A stretch of DNA of 64,000 nt from Phytoactinopolyspora halotolerans (GTDB lineage: Bacteria > Actinomycetota > Actinomycetes > Jiangellales > Jiangellaceae). Shown one piece after another: positions 16,207 to 25,094 of the stretch. The notes under the pieces were generated by a model. It saw nothing but the letters and a program-made list of their open reading frames with translations, was not told where the DNA came from and did not search any database. The stretch's first letter is position 1. Every line of letters starts with the position of its first letter. The stretch spans positions 1-64,000 of the forward strand of contig NZ_JAAGOA010000017.1 in assembly GCF_010550675.1 (NCBI RefSeq), given 5' to 3'. A program made the position numbers and the translations under genes.

Positions 16207-17859
16207 ATGCTGCAGATGGTGCACCGGCCGCGCGCAACGCTCAGCCGCGTCATGGACGATCTCGGGTCGACGCTGCTGGAGGTCGTCGCGGGCCGGGTCG
16301 ATCCGGCCACCGGTGTGGGCGGCGTCGTCTTCCACGATCCGCTGGATCCGCCGGACCTCGCGGAACGAGCACTGGTGCTCGGTGTCGGATTGGCGGGAGC
16401 CGAGGAGATCGCGTCGGTGATCCGGGAGATCGGCAAGGCCGATGCGGCGGGCCTGGTGGTGCGGGTGCCGGTGGAGACCTCGCGCGCGGTGCGCGATGCC
16501 GTGCGCGACACCGGGGTCGTCCTGTTCGGGCTCACCAGGGGAGCGTCCTGGGCACAAGTGGCGACGCTGCTGCGCTCGTTACTCGCGGTGGACGACCTCG
16601 GCGGCGGTGACGACGGCGAAACGCTGGCCGGAGCGGCCGCGGGGGATCTGTTCGCCCTGGCCGGGGCTGTCTCCGAGCTGCTGGGTGGTCCGGTGACCAT
16701 CGAGGACCTCAACTCCCGGGTGCTGGCGTTCTCCGCGGACCAGGGCCGGGCGGACGAGCCGCGCAAGGAGACCGTGCTGGGCCGGCAGGTACCGGAGCGG
16801 TACACCCGGGAGCTGGAGCGGCGCGGAGTCTTCCGGGCGCTGTACGGTTCGGACCAGCCGGTCTACGTCACGGGTTTGGCCGGCGTCGACCTTCCCCGGG
16901 TCGCGGTCCGGATCCGCGCCGGCGACGAGGTGCTGGGGTCGATCTGGGCCGCGGTCACCGGGCCGTTGTCCCGGGAGCGCGAGCAGGCGTTCATCGACTC
17001 GGCGAAGCTTGTGGCGTTGCATATCCTCCGACAGCGGGCCGGTGCCGACGTGGAGCGGCGGCTGCGCGCCGAGTTGGTCGCCACCTTGCTGGAGGGCGGT
17101 CCGAGCGCGACGGAGGCCGCCGGCCGGCTCGGGCTTGCGGCGGGTTCGAGTTGTGTGCTCGCGCTCACGGTGCGCGAGCACGGTGATGCGTCGCGCCTGG
17201 AAGCCGAACTGCAGCGGATCCGCGGTGCGTTCGCGCTGCATCTGGCCGCCGTGCATCCGCGTTCGGCGGCGGCGCTGGTGGGTGGCGTGGTCTACGGCGT
17301 CATCCCGCTGGCCGCGAACGACGCCGCCGCGGACCGGCGGGCCGTCGCCGTGGCGCGCGAGTTTCTGGGCCGGATCCGAGACCACGACGCCGTTGTCATC
17401 GGTATCGGCCGGATCGCGCAGGACGCGTCGGAGCTTCCGCGGTCGCGGGCCGATGCGGACCGGGCACTCCGGGTCCTCCGGCACGGCCAGGTGCCCTCGC
17501 AGGTGGCGCGATCCGAAGACGTCTGGGCGGCGTCCATCCTGCTGGAGCTGGGCGATCTGTTGGCGGCCGAGCGGCAGGAGCCGTCCGGGCCGGTGGCCCG
17601 GCTGGCCGCCTACGACGTCAGGCACCGCGGCGTGCTGGTGGAGACCCTGCGCGCGTGGCTGGACGCGTTCGGCGACGTCCGTCGCGCGGCGGCGGCGCTG
17701 CATGTCCATCCGAACACCTTCCGGTACCGGCTGCGCCGGATCGGTGAGGTCGGTGGGATCGACCTGGAGGATCCGGAGGCACGGTTCGCCGCCATGCTGG
17801 AGCTGCGGTTGAGCCCTCGAACCCAGCGGTACCGAGAACCGTCGTGGTTTTCGGTATAA
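16207..17859 (+). CDS. PucR-family transcriptional regulator
   Basis: A 550-residue regulator. The last 60 residues hold the PucR C-terminal helix-turn-helix (AAAALHVHPNTFRYRLRRIG). The middle has the GGDEF-like/CdaR-type block seen in PucR proteins, and the N-terminal 250 residues form a sensory region. It begins two bases after the racemase stop in the same direction, so it probably senses a metabolite of the cluster and controls it. Start choice is uncertain: ATG 16207 has no close Shine-Dalgarno, and ATG 16216 or 16252 are possible. The family usually regulates purine, amino-acid or polyamine degradation. The ligand is not visible. Confidence 0.85.
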   Translation: MLQMVHRPRATLSRVMDDLGSTLLEVVAGRVDPATGVGGVVFHDPLDPPDLAERALVLGVGLAGAEEIASVIREIGKADAAGLVVRVPVETSRAVRDAVRDTGVVLFGLTRGASWAQVATLLRSLLAVDDLGGGDDGETLAGAAAGDLFALAGAVSELLGGPVTIEDLNSRVLAFSADQGRADEPRKETVLGRQVPERYTRELERRGVFRALYGSDQPVYVTGLAGVDLPRVAVRIRAGDEVLGSIWAAVTGPLSREREQAFIDSAKLVALHILRQRAGADVERRLRAELVATLLEGGPSATEAAGRLGLAAGSSCVLALTVREHGDASRLEAELQRIRGAFALHLAAVHPRSAAALVGGVVYGVIPLAANDAAADRRAVAVAREFLGRIRDHDAVVIGIGRIAQDASELPRSRADADRALRVLRHGQVPSQVARSEDVWAASILLELGDLLAAERQEPSGPVARLAAYDVRHRGVLVETLRAWLDAFGDVRRAAAALHVHPNTFRYRLRRIGEVGGIDLEDPEARFAAMLELRLSPRTQRYREPSWFSV

Positions 17860-17885
17860 CCGCTGATGCGGCGGTGCTGTGACCG

Positions 17886-17898
17886 TAAGATCATCGTG
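17886..17898 (+). promoter_or_regulatory. Candidate -10 element for a leaderless vitamin-K-carboxylase-like gene
   Basis: TAAGAT at 17886-17891 ends six bases before the GTG start at 17898, and no Shine-Dalgarno sequence lies between. That spacing places transcription start at or next to the start codon. No clear -35 box is visible. Confidence 0.4.
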
Positions 17899-19325
17899 TG
17901 GCGGTCGGCACGGAACTGCGCGCCGCGGCGACATGGCGGGAAGCCGCGGCACGGCCGGTCAACGGCGCAAGCGCCGCGTTCTTCCGGATCGCCTTCGGCA
18001 TCGCGATGCTTGTCAACGTCCTGCTCTACCTGCCCACCCTGGTGCACGAGTACTACGTCGACACGTCGTTCCATTTCTCCTATGCGTGGTTCGACTTCAT
18101 CAAGCCGCTGCCCGGGTTCGGCATCCACGCCGTGTATGTGGTGCAGGGCTTGCTGGCGATCCTGATCGCGCTCGGGCTGTGGTACCGGCGTGCCGTCGCA
18201 GGTTTCTTCGTCCTGCACACGTACGTCGTCCTGATCGACTCGACATACTTTCAGAACCACGAGTACTTGATCTCGCTCGTGTCGTTCCTCATGATCTTCA
18301 TGCCGCTGGAGCGGAGATGGTCGTTGGACGCCTGGCGCCGGCCGGATCTGGCATCGTCCACGATTCCGGCCTGGGTTGTGTGGCTGATCCGGTTCCAGTT
18401 CGGCATCGTGTACTTCTACGGCGGGGTAGCCAAGCTGAATTCCGATTGGCTGCAGGGCGAGCCGCTGCGTATGTGGCTGCATGCGCGCACCGACATCCCG
18501 ATCATCGGCCCGTTGTTCGAGCATGAACCGATTGTCCTGTTCATGACGTACGGATCGCTGATCTTCGATCTCGCGATCACGTTTCTGCTGCTGCACCGCC
18601 GCACCCAGGTGCCGGCCTTCCTGGTGGCCTGTTGCTTCCATCTGCTCAATGTCAGACTGTTCGGCCTGTTCGTGTTCCCCTGGCTGATGATCGCCGCGTC
18701 GACGATCTACTTCCGCCCGGACTGGCCTGAGCGAGTGTGGGCGTGGGTCGTCGCCTTGCGGGCGGCGGCGCCGGTGGCACGCGCGCGGGCGCGTGTGCAG
18801 CGGGTAGCCGCCGGGCGTGGACGCGTCGGCGATGGAGACTCGACGAGCACACTCCGGGCGGAGGGCGGCCCACAGCCGCGGATCTCCTCGACGCTGGCGA
18901 CGTTCCTGGCGGTGTGGGCGGCAGTGCAGATCCTGGTGCCGCTCCGGCATGTCTTGATTCCCGGCTCGCCGAACTGGACGGAGGAAGGTCATCGCTTCTC
19001 CTGGCATATGAAGCTGCGGGACAAACAGGGAACCGGCGTCTTCTACGTCACGGAGAACGGCGCGACGTGGAGAGTCGAAGCATCCGAGCATCTGAACGCG
19101 CTGCAGGAGTTCCGGTTGTACGGTCACCCGGAACGGCTGGTGCGGTTCGCCCATTACCTCTCTGATCAGCATGACGGAGCCGAGGTACGAGCCGTGACGT
19201 CGGTCTCGCTGAACGGGCGTGCGCCGGCTCCGATCGTCGACCCGAAGATCGACCTGGCGTCGGCGCAACTCGTCTGGTGGGGGCACGCTGACTGGATCCG
19301 CCCGCTCGACACGCCACTCCCGTGA
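17898..19325 (+). CDS. HTTM-domain membrane protein, vitamin-K-dependent gamma-carboxylase homologue
   Basis: A 475-residue membrane protein. An N-terminal helical half (FFRIAFGIAMLVNVLLYLP, GLLAILIALGLWY, VSFLMIFMPLERRWSL, FQFGIVYFYGGVAKLNSDW) is the HTTM domain shared with animal gamma-glutamyl carboxylase. The catalytic lysine of human GGCX lies in AGVKKLDADW; here the matching GGVAKLNSDW keeps it as Lys179. The second half continues past the HTTM domain with a GGCX-like luminal region (NWTEEGHRFSWHMKLRD) and a soluble tail, so this is close to a full-length homologue. Residues 258-285 are a low-complexity Arg/Ala/Gly insert. Activity could be vitamin-K-linked carboxylation, epoxidation or another quinol-driven reaction. 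The gene stands alone, and no substrate is obvious next to it. Confidence 0.82.
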   Translation: MAVGTELRAAATWREAAARPVNGASAAFFRIAFGIAMLVNVLLYLPTLVHEYYVDTSFHFSYAWFDFIKPLPGFGIHAVYVVQGLLAILIALGLWYRRAVAGFFVLHTYVVLIDSTYFQNHEYLISLVSFLMIFMPLERRWSLDAWRRPDLASSTIPAWVVWLIRFQFGIVYFYGGVAKLNSDWLQGEPLRMWLHARTDIPIIGPLFEHEPIVLFMTYGSLIFDLAITFLLLHRRTQVPAFLVACCFHLLNVRLFGLFVFPWLMIAASTIYFRPDWPERVWAWVVALRAAAPVARARARVQRVAAGRGRVGDGDSTSTLRAEGGPQPRISSTLATFLAVWAAVQILVPLRHVLIPGSPNWTEEGHRFSWHMKLRDKQGTGVFYVTENGATWRVEASEHLNALQEFRLYGHPERLVRFAHYLSDQHDGAEVRAVTSVSLNGRAPAPIVDPKIDLASAQLVWWGHADWIRPLDTPLP

Positions 19326-19431
19326 TCAACGACGGCGCGACCGGTCATGGTCCGGCCGAGCGTCGGTGATCACCAGTAAGCGGGTGCGAGATCGTAGGCT
19401 GGTGAGTGCTGCCTACACCCGCGGGGGTTGA

Positions 19432-20871
<1,440 letters not shown>

Positions 20872-20897
20872 CCCCCGCAGGCGCCCTGACCTGAAGC

Positions 20898-20933
20898 ACG
20901 CCCCCGGCGGCGCGATCGTTCCGCCGGGGGCGT
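20898..20933 (+). terminator. Rho-independent-like terminator after guaB1
   Basis: A perfect 13-bp inverted repeat, 20898-20910 and 20921-20933 (left arm ACGCCCCCGGCGG), encloses a 10-base loop. It lacks a T-run, as is common in GC-rich actinobacteria. It lies 27 bases after the guaB1 stop and upstream of the copper ATPase promoter. Confidence 0.8.
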
Positions 20934-20990
20934 TCGTGTGTCACAAAACCGCGAGCCGCGGGAATTTTTCGCGCCTTCCGGTGTTGGTGG

Positions 20991-21010
20991 ATACCCGTAT
21001 GGGGTATAAC
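20991..21010 (+). promoter_or_regulatory. CsoR-like copper operator overlapping the copper-ATPase promoter
   Basis: ATACCCGTATGGGGTAT (20991-21007) is a near-perfect dyad of the TACCC-N-GGGGTA form bound by CsoR copper-sensing repressors. TATAAC at 21005-21010 can serve as the -10 box, with TGTTGG at 20982 as a weak -35. A bound repressor would therefore block the promoter, and copper would release it. The ATPase ATG is 18 bases on, with GGAGG at 21017-21021. Confidence 0.7.
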
Positions 21011-21027
21011 TGACGCGGAGGTGCCAG

Positions 21028-23199
21028 ATGCCTGAGGAACACTCGCACGTACACCAGCACGGAGCCACAGTGCAGGATGAGCATGGCGCAACAGCTCGAC
21101 ACCCGCGCCACACCGGCGATGCGGACCACGCCGCGCAACACGGAGATCATGGCAGTCACGGTGCGCACGGTGGGCGTGGTGGGCACGACAAGCATGCGGG
21201 GCACTCGCCGGCGATGTTCCGGGACCGGTTCTGGCTGAGCCTCCTGCTCGCCATTCCGGTCGTCCTCACCAGTCACATGATCATGGATTGGTTCGGCTAC
21301 GAGCTCGACTTCACCGGCATCGACTGGGTCGGGCCGGTCCTCGGCACGGTGATCTTCTTCTACGGCGGGTGGCCCTTCGTCGTCGGCGCCATCGCCGAAG
21401 CGCGCAGCCGCCAGCCGGGCATGATGCTGCTGATCGGGATGGCGATCACGGTGGCGTTCGTGGCCAGCTGGACCGCCACCCTCGACTGGTTCGACGTCGA
21501 AGTCTGGTGGGAACTGTCGCTGCTGATCGTCATCATGCTGCTCGGTCACTGGATGGAGATGCGGGCGATCGGCCAGGCACAGGGTGCGCTGGCGGCGCTC
21601 GCGGAGCTACTGCCGGACGAGGCTGATCGGGTCACCGCGGACGGCGACGTCGAGACGGTGAAGATCGCCGAGCTCGCCGTGGGCGACGTCGTCCTGGTCC
21701 GCCCGGGGGCGCGCGTCCCGGCCGACGGCACCATCGTCGACGGTACGGCGGAGCTGGACGAGTCGATGATCACCGGGGAATCGAACCCGGTCGCCAAGAG
21801 CGAGGGCGACCCGGTGGTGGCGGCCAGCGTCGCCGCCGACGGTTCCATCCGGGTGCGGGTCGACGCGATCGGCGACGACACGGCGCTCGCGGGCATTCAA
21901 CGGCTGGTGGCCGAGGCACAGGAGTCCAAGTCGCGCAGCCAGGTCCTGGCTGACCGTGCCGCGGCGCTGCTGTTCTACGTCGCCATCGTCGTCGCCGCGA
22001 TCACGGTCGTCGTCTGGGCGCTCCTCGGTGACCCCGACCATGCCGTGACGCAGTCCGTCACGGTGCTGATCATCGCCTGCCCGCACGCCCTCGGCCTGGC
22101 CATCCCGCTGGTGACGTCGATCTCCACGTCGAAGTCGGCGAGGAACGGGATCCTGGTCAAGGACCGGCTCGCACTCGAGCGGATGCGCAACGTCGACGCG
22201 GTCCTGTTCGACAAGACCGGCACGCTCACCAAGGGTGAGCACGCCGTCACCGGCGTCGCCGCCGCTGAGGTCGCCGGGGCCGACGGTGCCGGCGCCGCCG
22301 ACTCGGTGCTGGCCGTGGCCGCCGCCGTGGAGGCCGACAGCGAGCACCCGCTGGCCCGGGCGATCGTCGCCGCTGCCCGCGAGCGCTCACTCGATGTCCC
22401 GAGCGCCGCGGGCTTCCGGTCGATGACCGGCCGCGGAGTCCAGGCGGACGTCGACGGCGCGACCGTCGCCGTCGGCGGTCCGGCCATGCTCCGTGAACTG
22501 CAGGTCGACGTTCCGGCGGAGCTCGGCGGGACGATCGAGGAGTGGCAGGGACGCGGTGCGGCGGTCCTGCACGTGTTCCGGGACGGTTCGGTGATCGGCG
22601 CGCTCGCGCTGGAGGACCAGATACGTCCCGAGTCCCGTGCGGCGGTGGAGGCCCTACATCGACTCGGGGTCAAGGTGGCCATGATCACCGGAGACGCCCG
22701 GCAGGTGGCCGATGCCGTGGCCAAGGAGATCGGCATCGACGAGGTCTTCGCCGAAGTGCTGCCCGAGGACAAGGACTCCGCCGTCATCGACCTGCAGCGG
22801 CGGGGCCACACGGTCGCGATGGTCGGGGATGGCGTGAACGACGCTCCCGCCCTGGCCCGGGCCGACGTGGGCATTGCGATCGGCGCCGGCACCGACGTGG
22901 CGATGGAATCCGCCGGCATCGTGCTCGCCTCGGACGACCCGCGTGCCGTCGTCGCCGTGCGCCGGCTCTCCGCGGCCAGCTACCGCAAGATGCTGCAGAA
23001 CCTGTGGTGGGCCGCCGGCTACAACCTGGCCGCGATCCCGCTCGCGGCGGGTGTGCTGGCCTGGGCAGGATTCGTGCTGCCGATGGCCGTCGGCGCGGTG
23101 TTGATGAGCCTGTCCACCATCGTCGTCGCCGCGAACGCTCAGCTGCTCCGCCGCGTCGACCTGCGGCAACGGGACGAGTCCGTGCCGCAGCCCGCCTGA
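21028..23199 (+). CDS. copB: Copper-transporting P1B-type ATPase, CopB-like (CPH motif)
   Basis: A 723-residue heavy-metal P-type ATPase with no N-terminal GMxCxxC domain. The first 60 residues are instead extremely His-rich (HVHQHG, HGDHGSHGAHGG). Key sites are TGES in the actuator domain, the membrane metal-binding Cys351-Pro-His353 (IACPHALGLAIP), the phosphorylated Asp395 in DKTGTLT, HP in SEHPLARA, and GDGVNDAPAL. CPH instead of CPC marks the P1B-3/CopB group, linked to Cu(II)/Ag(I) export. The start at ATG 21028 has GGAGG at 21017-21021. It is preceded by a CsoR-like operator, but no csoR or copper chaperone gene lies in the window. It is expected to be a plasma-membrane copper efflux pump. 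Confidence 0.92.
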   Translation: MPEEHSHVHQHGATVQDEHGATARHPRHTGDADHAAQHGDHGSHGAHGGRGGHDKHAGHSPAMFRDRFWLSLLLAIPVVLTSHMIMDWFGYELDFTGIDWVGPVLGTVIFFYGGWPFVVGAIAEARSRQPGMMLLIGMAITVAFVASWTATLDWFDVEVWWELSLLIVIMLLGHWMEMRAIGQAQGALAALAELLPDEADRVTADGDVETVKIAELAVGDVVLVRPGARVPADGTIVDGTAELDESMITGESNPVAKSEGDPVVAASVAADGSIRVRVDAIGDDTALAGIQRLVAEAQESKSRSQVLADRAAALLFYVAIVVAAITVVVWALLGDPDHAVTQSVTVLIIACPHALGLAIPLVTSISTSKSARNGILVKDRLALERMRNVDAVLFDKTGTLTKGEHAVTGVAAAEVAGADGAGAADSVLAVAAAVEADSEHPLARAIVAAARERSLDVPSAAGFRSMTGRGVQADVDGATVAVGGPAMLRELQVDVPAELGGTIEEWQGRGAAVLHVFRDGSVIGALALEDQIRPESRAAVEALHRLGVKVAMITGDARQVADAVAKEIGIDEVFAEVLPEDKDSAVIDLQRRGHTVAMVGDGVNDAPALARADVGIAIGAGTDVAMESAGIVLASDDPRAVVAVRRLSAASYRKMLQNLWWAAGYNLAAIPLAAGVLAWAGFVLPMAVGAVLMSLSTIVVAANAQLLRRVDLRQRDESVPQPA

Positions 23200-23222
23200 G
23201 CGCCGGCGTTCATGGTCCGCGA

Positions 23223-23257
23223 CGGGGATGCGGCGATACAGCCACGCCGCATCCCCG
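23223..23257. terminator. Bidirectional hairpin between convergent copB and aldo/keto reductase genes
   Basis: A perfect 13-bp stem, 23223-23235 and 23245-23257 (left arm CGGGGATGCGGCG), with a nine-base loop sits midway between two converging stop codons. It can end transcription from both sides. Confidence 0.8.
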
Positions 23258-23278
23258 CGCCCGGCTCCACATGCTGTC

Positions 23279-24229
23279 CTACGCGGCGTCGGCGGCGATG
23301 CCGTCGAGCAATGCGAGCTCGTCGTCGGTCAGCTTGAGGCTGCCGGCGGCGATGTTCTCCTCCAGGTGCGCCGGGTTGCCGGTGCCGGGGATCGCCAGGA
23401 CGTGTGGGCCGCGGTGCAGGGTCCATGCCAGCCGGACCTGTGTCGGTGTGGCCTCGTGCGCCTCCGCGACCGCGGCGATCTCCGCCTTGCCCACCTCGTC
23501 CGCGCTGCCGCCCGGCACCGCGCCGGGCACGCCGGCGCCCATAGCGAAGAACGGCACGAACGCGATGCCATGCCGGCGGGTGAGTTCGACGAGGTGGTCG
23601 TCCTGCCGCTCGGTCAGGCCGTAGCGGTTCTGCACGCACACCACATCAGCGACGGTCATCGCCTCGGTGAGCTGTTCTGCACTGATGTTGGAGATGCCGA
23701 TGTGCCGGATCAGGCCCGCGTCGCGCAGCTCGCTGAGGGCACCGACGTGTTCGGCTACGGAGCCGGATTCCTTGCCCAATCCCGTGCCCCAGCGCAGATT
23801 GACCACGTCGATGTGGTCCCGGCCGAGCTGGCGGATGTTCTCCTCCACCTGGCTGCGGAGCTGGTCGGGCCGGGCCATCGGTTCGAACTCGCCCTCGCGG
23901 GAACGGGTCGGACCGACCTTCGTGGTGATGACCAGGTCGTCGGGGTAGGGTTGGAGCGCGGTGCTGATCAGCTCATTGGCCGATCGGGTGGGGACGAAGT
24001 AGAACGCGGCGGTGTCGATGTGATTCACGCCGAGCTCGATCGCGCGGCGCAGGACGGTGATCGCGTCGTCCCTGCTCCGTGGCTTCTCGTCCCAGGGCAT
24101 GCCGCCCAGGCGCATGGCGCCGAAGCCCATCCGGTTGACGGTGAGATCGCCGAGCTGCCAGGTGCCGGCGGAGTCCGCGGTCGGGGTGCTCGTGGGTGTG
24201 CGGGTCGTGGTGCTCTGTTCGGTGGTCAT
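23279..24229 (-). CDS. Aldo/keto reductase (YdbC/pyridoxal-reductase-like group)
   Basis: A 316-residue NADPH-dependent TIM-barrel oxidoreductase. Features seen are GFGAMRLGG at the barrel start, the catalytic Asp and Tyr in HIDTAAFYF, the catalytic Lys in VITTKVG, RHIGISN, and VQNRYGL. The usual catalytic His position (IHW) reads NLRWG. That is also the case in the YdbC/pyridoxal 4-dehydrogenase-like branch, so it is likely a subfamily trait and not damage. I chose ATG 24229; a longer reading to 24301 adds an unlikely tail. It faces away from a LuxR-type regulator across 104 bases, a layout typical of a regulator controlling its divergent neighbour. Physiological substrate is unknown. Confidence 0.9.
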   Translation of the reverse strand: MTTEQSTTTRTPTSTPTADSAGTWQLGDLTVNRMGFGAMRLGGMPWDEKPRSRDDAITVLRRAIELGVNHIDTAAFYFVPTRSANELISTALQPYPDDLVITTKVGPTRSREGEFEPMARPDQLRSQVEENIRQLGRDHIDVVNLRWGTGLGKESGSVAEHVGALSELRDAGLIRHIGISNISAEQLTEAMTVADVVCVQNRYGLTERQDDHLVELTRRHGIAFVPFFAMGAGVPGAVPGGSADEVGKAEIAAVAEAHEATPTQVRLAWTLHRGPHVLAIPGTGNPAHLEENIAAGSLKLTDDELALLDGIAADAA

Positions 24230-24269
24230 GTCCTCAGCCTGGCCGGGCACGCACCGGAATGCTCGATGC

Positions 24270-24285
24270 TGGCAGCTTGTTGCCA
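24270..24285. promoter_or_regulatory. Dyad in the divergent reductase/regulator promoter region
   Basis: TGGCA-N6-TGCCA (24270-24285) is a short symmetric element in the 104-base space between the aldo/keto reductase and the helix-turn-helix regulator. It is a candidate operator for the latter. Symmetry is the only evidence. Confidence 0.3.
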
Positions 24286-24333
24286 AGATCAGCCGATTCA
24301 ACCGGATCTGTCGGGCGAGGGAGACACAGGGGT

Positions 24334-24993
24334 ATGCCGACCACCGAGACTGTCACCATCGTGCGCGGAGAGCACGAGGTGTTCCGCCGTACGGCGCATC
24401 TGTTCGCGAACGCGACCGACATCACGTGCGCCGCCAACAACCTCGCCACCTGGACATTCACGCGCGGCGCGGACCACACGGCCGCCGTGGACCCGCGGCA
24501 GCGCCGCACCGACCTGCGTATCCGTAAGGTCTACCGCGCGGGCATGCTGCTCGAGCCGACCTGGGCGCAGCAGATCGCGGTGGCCCGTGACCGGCATGGC
24601 GCGCAGGTCCGCGTCTCCACCGAGGAGTTGAACGAGACGATCATCCTCGACGGGAAGGTGGTCATCCTGGCCGGCGACGTGCAGGCCGGTGAGCGTAGCT
24701 ACAGCCTCATCACGCGGCGCGAGACCGTCCAAGGCGTGACCTCCCTGTTCGAAGCCGTCTGGCGGTCGGCCGCCGACCTGGCCACCTATGACGCGCAGAC
24801 CGCCGAGATCCGGGAGATCGCGCCGCAGGTGCTGGACCTGCTCGGGCAAGGCGTCAAGGATGAGGCTGCCGCCCGAGCCTTAGGGCTGAGCGTGCGCACC
24901 TACCGCCGCCGGGTCGCCGAACTCATGGCAGCCCTGGGCGCCGAGTCCCGCTTCCAGGCCGGTGTACGCGCCCGGGAGATAGGCCTCATCTGA
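24334..24993 (+). CDS. LuxR/TrmB-like helix-turn-helix transcriptional regulator
   Basis: A 219-residue regulator. The C-terminal 55 residues form a LuxR-type DNA-binding domain (GVKDEAAARALGLSVRTYRR) that scores well for helix-turn-helix. The N-terminal 150 residues resemble the PLD-like/TrmB sensor segment common in streptomycete regulators, with VRGEHEVFRRTAHLFANA and the GERSYSLI strand. It starts at ATG 24334, with purine-rich GAGGGAG and CAGGGG upstream. Its placement back to back with the aldo/keto reductase suggests it controls that gene. The inducer is unknown. Confidence 0.78.
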   Translation: MPTTETVTIVRGEHEVFRRTAHLFANATDITCAANNLATWTFTRGADHTAAVDPRQRRTDLRIRKVYRAGMLLEPTWAQQIAVARDRHGAQVRVSTEELNETIILDGKVVILAGDVQAGERSYSLITRRETVQGVTSLFEAVWRSAADLATYDAQTAEIREIAPQVLDLLGQGVKDEAAARALGLSVRTYRRRVAELMAALGAESRFQAGVRAREIGLI

Positions 24994-25094
24994 CCGGTCC
25001 TCAATGATCAGCGCCGCCACCCACCGCCGGCACGCCTGGCTCCACTAAGGTGTTGTGCACGTAGCCGCTTGGATCTTGACAGGATGTGGTGCCT

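Noticed and set aside
17898-19325. RiPP biosynthesis cluster around the carboxylase homologue and peptide transporter
   Set aside because: No precursor peptide, leader peptidase or recognition element was found, and the transporter is a peptide importer, not an exporter.
23279-24229. Aldo/keto reductase as an inactivated enzyme because the active-site His is replaced
   Set aside because: The NLR-type sequence at that position is shared by the YdbC/pyridoxal-reductase-like branch, and Asp, Tyr and Lys are kept.
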